From: Patiria miniata
Taxonomy: Eukaryota > Echinodermata > Asteroidea > Valvatida > Asterinidae
Assembly: GCF_015706575.1 (NCBI RefSeq)
Contig: NW_024037062.1
Span: 8,614,811-8,678,810 of the forward strand
Reading direction: 5' to 3'
DNA length: 64,000 nt
The position numbers and the translations under genes were made by a program. The first letter of the stretch is position 1; each line of letters opens with the position of its first letter. This document shows, piece after piece, positions 58,738 through 64,000 of this stretch. The notes below the pieces were generated by a model. It saw only the letters and a program-made list of their open reading frames with translations, ran no database searches and was not told the DNA's origin.

Positions 58738-59147
58738 TTTGACACAAAAGTAGTAAGGCTTTCTCAACAAGGTTGGCCTGCGCCAAATGAATCTGCATAC
58801 CAGTTTGATAGTACAAGATCCATGCAGTACAAGGTGTATTTACTTTGGTAACAGAAAAAATAAGGATTGTTACCCCATGTTGTTTTATGTTAATGGTGCA
58901 GTTTTAATTTATTTAACTTATTTTTTCATAAAAGTTTAAATAAAGCTACACAATTAAGTATTATATTTTGTCTTTAATTTCAAAATACATGTGATGATAC
59001 GTATTTGACGTAGTTGTGCATTGAGAATGGAATGTGTTTTTCCTCCAGGATTCTTAGGAGAAACAAAATTTTAGTTTTGTTGGACAACTGCGTACTCCTT
59101 TTACAACATGGGTTTTGGACATTAGTGTCCTCGATCTACTTGAAAAC
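58738..59147. promoter_or_regulatory. Shared MTHFD2/USP39 promoter region
   Basis: The two start codons are 410 bp apart and point away from each other. There is no room for separate long promoters, so a bidirectional promoter is likely. I see no clear TATA box. Confidence 0.6.
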
Positions 59148-59229
59148 ATGGCGGTCTCCGGCGGCGTTGGACTTAAACGCAAACTTGTCGATGTTCCCGA
59201 CGATTTCTCCGACAGCGACGATGAAATTG
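59148..59229 (+). CDS. USP39 exon 1
   Basis: MAVSGGVGLKRKLVDVPDDF, then SDSDDEI and a split Gly/Ala codon at GTAAAT. An in-frame TTG upstream at 59115 was not taken as the start because ATG is available at 59148. Confidence 0.85.
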
Positions 59230-62200
59230 GTAAATATGGCGACATGCTTCGTTGCAGATTGTTATTGCAAAATGGGGTAACCAAAGGAAGTCAATGGATT
59301 GTGCTATGAATTTCCTTTTTTTACGGTACCCAACTTTTGTATCGCAAATCTGTATTGCATTCAATACGTGATAATTTCTATTTCTTTGTTGTTTTTTATT
59401 ACGAATTGACAGTTGCAATATTAATGCTTCAACGCAATCGATCGATCGATCTCAGTGGCGCACCCAGGATTTGGTTTTGGGGGGGTCTCAATTTTTTTGA
59501 AAAAAATGTTGCCCAGAATTTTTGGTCGCACTCGCAGAAAAAAATTGTAAGTTTTTTTTCGGGGAGCGGACTATTTTGACGTTAGTGGCGCCACTTACAC
59601 CCCTATTATACTACTCGAAAATAGGTAAAATCGTGGGACTAACAAAAAAAATTTCCCCCCTAAAAAAAATTGATAACCTGGGCCGGGGGGAGGGGGCTCA
59701 AGCCCCCGAGATAAAACGTTCCCTACAGCTCTGATACACGTCTGACTTTACTGGGGACCACTGAAATTAGCTCTTGATGGGGCGAATCTATAGTTGGGCC
59801 ACCCCAATCTTTTTATTTTGCGGTCCCAACTATAGTGTACATTGTTGTACGATTATAAAACATTCCCTACAACTCTAATACACATCTGACTTTACTGGGG
59901 ACCAATGAAATGATCTATGGGTGGGGACCATCTGTAGTTGGGCCACCGCAATATTTTTATTTGGCAGTCCCAACTATAGTTTACATTGATGTACGATTAT
60001 AAAACATTCCCTACAGCTCTGCTTACATGTCCCGACTTGGGACCTTTGACATTAGCTATGGGTGGGGCCCATCTATAGTTGGCCGGCCATGGCAATCTTT
60101 GAATTTTGCAAAATGTTGCTGGATAATAAAACCCAGCAGCTGGACAACTCATCCAACTAGGCAGTACCACGTGACCGGCCAGCCTTGCAGCATGCACGGT
60201 GCCAGCGCCACGGAACATTTAATCCAACAAGATCTATCAAGCATGAAGCATCCGGCGCAACTCCAGTCCTAACTATAGTTGGGCCGACCCAACTGCCGCA
60301 CTATAGTTGGGACAGTCCCAACTATAGTTGGGACCGATGCGATAGTTGGGGCGTGACACTACTACTAGGCCTACTGGTAGTGATAGTACTTAGTAGTAGG
60401 CTTATTATGTCAACCAAATATTTTAAGTCCTTGGACTTTTTTTGCTTTGGTCACCATTTTTTAACAATAAAACCGAAATGAATGAATGAATGAATCTTCC
60501 CTCCGCCCCCCCCCCCCCCCTCCCCCAGCTTCACCCACTAACTGGGGCGCTGGAACTCCATTTTTCGAAGTTGGATTTGGTCTGTCATACTTAAAGGGAA
60601 TATACATCATTTGCTTTAGCTGTAATTTTCAGAAATGGATGGAATTGGGGGGTTGGAAATATAAAGCAAATATAGTTACACTGACTTTTTGGAGGTTTTG
60701 GGTTCGAAAATGCTATAAAAACCAAGAAAAACGATCATTTTCCTGTAGTCTGGTTCCCTGACTCTATATAAGAAGAAACAGAGCAGTTTACATACATTGG
60801 GGAATTGTAAGGTCAGGGAACCAGTCTAGCTGGCTCGTACCCGTTCATAGGTTTGTAATCGATTGCAAACAAGTGCAATGGTCAATTGGGGCCAGTATTT
60901 GAAAAAAAAGCCAGTTGTTTCCAACGCTGATCGGCCGATCAGCGTTGGAAATTGATACAAAAATACCACTTTTCTTGAAAATGACAGTATACCAGGTGCC
61001 ATAATTTTACAGGATGCTTTAGACTGTCATTTACCAACATCCTATTAAGGTATTTCGCAAAAACTTGGTAGTTTTATTTTTCGATGTTTGCAAATGTTGT
61101 ATATTCCTTTTAAGAAATCCTGTTTTCAAATTTTGGATTTGGTCTGTCGAATTAGAACGACAGACCAAATCCACAATTCAACAAAAAGGAGTTCTAGTCC
61201 CCCGGTTATTTGGTCTACCCCAACGTGCCCAAAATGAGGGCTGTCTTCCGTTATTGTTTTAAATTGAATCCCACATTTAATTTGCAGAATGTTTCGTGTT
61301 CTTTTTTCTAAATTTTTGCCTCTGGAGGTTTTTTTTTTAAAGGGAAATAAAGTCCAAAAGTATAGGTCTGATTCTCGTCTCTTTAACACAGAGTCACAAC
61401 GACAATATTAGCTGGGAACCAGACAAAGATTCTTCACGGTAAAAGTCCCCTAAAAACAGTCACTGCGCATGTTCAGTGCCGCGCAGGTACAATACTCAAA
61501 ACAGTCTGGGACCGGTTCATGGTCCAAATACACTGCCATATGTTATGGCTTGCCCTCATTTCAATTTTCTTGTTCACGTTTTGACTTTGTTTGCTTTCAG
61601 CTCCTGTGAAGGATCCCAAGATCGACAAAAGCAGAAGCTGTCCCTACCTCGACACAATCAACAGGTATATTGTACATTGTCGCGCGGTCGATTACCATGC
61701 ACAGCGCTAGCGCGCACCAGTCAAACTTGGCAACTGGCGCTGAAGCGCACGCCCGACGACTGTTTGATGTGCCACTGCTGCACTAGTATGAGGCTTGTCG
61801 CATCACGGCTGCGGTAGAACGGCAGCCGAAGTTGGCCGACAAACGTTTGTCGGGTGTGCGCTTCAATTCACTCCATTCCTATTATAACAAACCAATGATA
61901 AAATATAGGGCTGAGGTAACTCCAGCTTCATGACAATACTTTTTTATCTTCTTCCTTTGTATTTTAGGACTTTGCTGGATTTTGACTTTGAGAAACTGTG
62001 TTCGGTGTCGCTATCTCACCTCAATGTCTATGCCTGCCTTGTGTGTGGAAAGTATTTTCAAGGTAAAGACCATAGAGCTATATTAAAATACTAGCGCACT
62101 AACTCGATGTACAAAGTAATGCCTGATGGGCGCATCCATGTTTGTACACAAATTTATGGAGAACTAGAAATTTTGTACGGCTTTTGTACGTCTATTTGCA

Positions 62201-63642
62201 TATCAGCGTTTGTATTCCATACCAGTGCATTATCGAAGCCGATACGCCCAAAACAAAAACGAACGATCAGCAAATGAGCGTCTCATTTTGCTCTACGCAA
62301 ACAGCGCAGCGCGTGCTCGCATTCGCTGCAAATGCTGTCACGTTTTTTGTAACCGTCAATGACGCGCTTAAGTTGTTTGCGTGTGTTCTCCTTGGCGTTG
62401 CATGTAGAGTACACTTTCAAAATTCAATCCATCTAATTTCATTATGTTCTACAAACATGCACATGAATTCAAAATGTCTGTGCCCAGGACGGCTTCAGAG
62501 CGTCTCCGCGCGCAAGAATGAGGAGTTAGCGCTCTAGTAATTCAATATAGATCTATGGTAAAGACAGATTAGTTTGCAGGTCTGGTGAATAAAGAAAATA
62601 AATTTTGTTGTAAAGTTGAACAAAGAAATTGACAGAAGTAGGGCTTGAATCTGCCACTTCGGATTGCCGTTCCCGTGCTCTACCAACTGAGCTATCCAGC
62701 CCTATGTTGGCGGTTCCCCATTTTGTCAATGTCTTTGATCAAGGGACGCTGATCAGAAGCCATAAACCCATGTAGCCAGGGATCACGCCCAAAGTCACGA
62801 TGCTAGCAACATAAGCAATGCTGCAAACCTGGGAAATAGCAAACGGGGATCACTCAGAGAAGACTAGTGCCCCATGAGCAAAGGCATTTACAAAATGGGG
62901 AACCGTCAACATAGGGCTGGATAGCTCAGTTGGTAGAGCACCGGAACAGCAATGCGGAGGTCACAAGTTCAAACCCCACTCCCGAAAGTAATTTTGTTCC
63001 ACTTTTAGAAATAATTGTAATGCACCTGTTAGTATCCTTTTGTTGTTTTATAAAATGTGGAATTGTTTTTATCACACTTAAAAATCAAGTGACTTTTTAA
63101 AATCATCCCAACTTTGGTCGGTTGGAAAAGAGAACGTTGATTGGAATTTTGGTCTAAAACTCTATTTTGCTAACTTCAAGTAATGGAACCAAATATCCAC
63201 ATCTGCAACATTTCTTCAAATAAATAAGCAGAACATGATAAAACAGAGTCTTTAACCCTAACTCCCGAGCATGATTCACTAGGAACCATACCCATCCTGG
63301 CAAATTCCAACACCATATGGGAAACTGCATATTTCTGACTTTGATTCTGGAGGTGTGCCAACCCAATGTGAAAGACTGTCAGTTTTAACTGTACCCGTCC
63401 TGACAGATTCTGACAAAACATGCCGTTGGGGTTTGATGGGTTGAGTTCTGTTGAGTGTAAATTTTCCGGCTTACTAAAATGTTCTCATCTGCCACGCCTG
63501 TTTAGGGCGGGGCCGGAAGTCCCACGCCTACACCCACAGCGTCCAGATCAACCACCACGTGTTCCTCAACCTACACACCCTCAAGTTTTACTGCCTGCCC
63601 GACAACTATGAAATCGTCGATTCCTCGTTAGAAGACATCACA
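59148..63642 (+). CDS. USP39 (Sad1-type U4/U6.U5 tri-snRNP protein), 5' part
   Basis: A catalytically inactive ubiquitin-protease homologue needed for tri-snRNP recruitment to the spliceosome, in the nucleus. Visible coding exons: 59148-59229, 61601-61664, 61968-62062 and 63506-63642, about 126 residues with consistent phases. The start is acidic (DDFSDSDDE). Then CPYLDTINRTLLDFDFEKLC and NVYACLVCGKYFQGRG, KSHAYTHSV and HVFLNLHTLKFYCLPDNYEI form the ZnF-UBP zinc finger, close to vertebrate USP39. The N-terminal region is much shorter than in vertebrates, where it is Arg/Ser-rich. The USP-like domain is beyond the right edge. Confidence 0.96.
59453..59710. mobile_element. Probable hAT-like MITE fragment in USP39 intron 1
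   Basis: CAGTGGCGCACCCAGGA at 59453 matches the terminus of the MITE at 52293. G runs and TCAAGCCCCC follow, but no complementary right end is present. Confidence 0.5.
59711..60140. repeat. Three 144-bp tandem repeats
   Basis: ATAAAACRTTCCCTACARCT begins at 59711, 59855 and 59999, exactly 144 bp apart each time. Each unit includes CCAACTATAG near its end and GTACGATTAT at the join. The third copy fades at about 60130. Confidence 0.88.
60270..60350. repeat. Cluster of CCCAACTATAGTTGGG palindromes
   Basis: The palindrome and its half sites occur repeatedly here, following the 144-bp repeats that contain the same motif. Confidence 0.7.
60595..61109. mobile_element. TTAA-flanked MITE in USP39 intron 1
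   Basis: AGGGAATATACATCATTTGC and GCAAATGTTGTATATTCCT are terminal inverted repeats bordered by TTAA (60591-60594, 61110-61113). Internal stretches (CTGGTTCCCTGAC, CTTTTCTTGAAAATGA) match the MITE in the GPCR array. A perfect palindrome of 17-bp arms (TTTCCAACGCTGATCGG) sits near 60926-60959. Confidence 0.85.
61601..61664 (+). CDS. USP39 exon 2
   Basis: After GCTTTCAG: PVKDPKIDKSRSCPYLDTIN, ending at GTATAT in the Arg codon. SRSCPYLDTINR is the conserved entry to the zinc finger. Confidence 0.95.
61968..62062 (+). CDS. USP39 exon 3
   Basis: After GTATTTTAG: TLLDFDFEKLCSVSLSHLNV, then YACLVCGKYFQ, with zinc-binding Cys residues. Donor GTAAAG. The following intron (62063-63505) carries the second tRNA-like pair. 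Confidence 0.95.
62630..62987. mobile_element. Head-to-head pair of tRNA-like elements, second pair
   Basis: Minus-strand (62630-62702) and plus-strand (62914-62987) tRNA-like sequences with the same A box and the same CATAGGGCTGG start as the pair at 48682. The centre is longer (about 211 bp), but its edges GGCGGTTCCCCATTTTG and CAAAATGGGGAACCG still pair. The same head-to-head layout at two places shows that the dimer itself is the repeating unit. Confidence 0.75.
63506..63642 (+). CDS. USP39 exon 4
   Basis: After CTGTTTAG: RGRKSHAYTHSVQINHHVF, then LNLHTLKFYCLPDNYEI and SSLEDIT, ending at GTAAGT. His residues complete the ZnF-UBP site. Confidence 0.95.
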
Positions 63643-63654
63643 GTAAGTTTACTA

Positions 63655-64000
63655 CAGGGCGAGTCAAAAAACACGAAACCCAAATGTCGGGACTATTGTT
63701 TTAGTGAAGTTCTGCATGTAGCAGTTTCAACATCTAGGATATGAAAGCCCAACTCATAAGCTTTCTTTTAGTACAAGAATCATTCAAATCACTCATGTAC
63801 TTTTCAAGTTACGGAATTTTAAACACAACCACCATTTTAAAGTTCTGTCCACGGATCACAAAAAAAGTGTGCGTTCTTTCAGCAAAACGAAAACAATTCA
63901 CACACATCCGTATGTGATTTGTTTTTGTTTTGCTGAAAGAACACTTACCTTTTTGTGATTCATGGACAGAACTTAAAAATGGTGCTTGTTTTTAAAAGTC
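63655..64000. mobile_element. Foldback element A, second copy (cut by window end)
   Basis: It matches the element at 45180-45630: TTAGTACAAGAATCATTCAA, then a hairpin with AGCAAAACGAAAACAATTC against its complement. It lies in the USP39 intron after exon 4; the right arm is cut off. Confidence 0.8.

Noticed and set aside
63420-63611. Plus-strand ORF overlapping USP39 exon 4
   Set aside because: It is an out-of-frame reading of the exon; the correct frame gives the zinc-finger sequence.
1-64000. Retroviral, LTR or Polinton-type elements
   Set aside because: I saw no long terminal repeats, gag/pol/integrase motifs or capsid-like ORFs. Mobile DNA here is LINE fragments, tRNA-like repeats and non-autonomous DNA transposons.

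Overview
The window is animal (metazoan) nuclear DNA, AT-leaning and crowded with short non-autonomous transposons. The genes have spliceosomal introns and are those of an invertebrate. Tandem intronless receptors, many foldback elements and a GPI-type matrix metalloproteinase (MMP) suggest a marine deuterostome such as an echinoderm, hemichordate or amphioxus. That placement is inference; no marker in the window fixes the species.

Layout: 1-4.9 kb is a higher-order tandem repeat with about two dozen copies of the palindrome TGACGTCA. Positions 5241-9644 (+) carry the last five coding exons of an MMP: zinc site, hinge, four hemopexin blades and a hydrophobic tail like a GPI signal. Its 5' exons lie left of the window. 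Positions 9.6-13.4 kb are intergenic, with a hAT-type MITE and a small foldback repeat. Positions 13.4-44.4 kb form a tandem array of five intronless class A GPCR genes, all on +, with starts 5.7-7.5 kb apart. Every copy carries the same ~335-bp promoter-proximal block and most spacers share the same nested repeats. Units 3 and 4 are almost identical, so duplication is recent and probably continuing. Positions 44.4-48.7 kb are a gene-free stretch with three foldback elements.

Positions 49092-58737 (-) carry a complete six-exon gene for mitochondrial methylenetetrahydrofolate dehydrogenase/cyclohydrolase (MTHFD2 type). I rebuilt it exon by exon; phases agree at every junction and the product is 330 residues. 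It lies head to head, 410 bp away, with the splicing factor gene USP39 (+, from 59148), whose first four coding exons are visible and which runs off the right edge. The introns of these two genes hold most of the clear transposon insertions, several with perfect target-site duplications, and a set of tandem partial copies of MTHFD2 exon 2.

The genes are not a pathway. MTHFD2 and USP39 are housekeeping genes sharing a promoter region. The GPCR cluster is a lineage-specific family of the kind used for chemosensation. The most unusual items are the exon-derived tandem repeat inside MTHFD2, the TGACGTCA-dense repeat, the paired head-to-head tRNA-like elements, and the TTAA-flanked MITE whose empty sites survive in sister units of the array.
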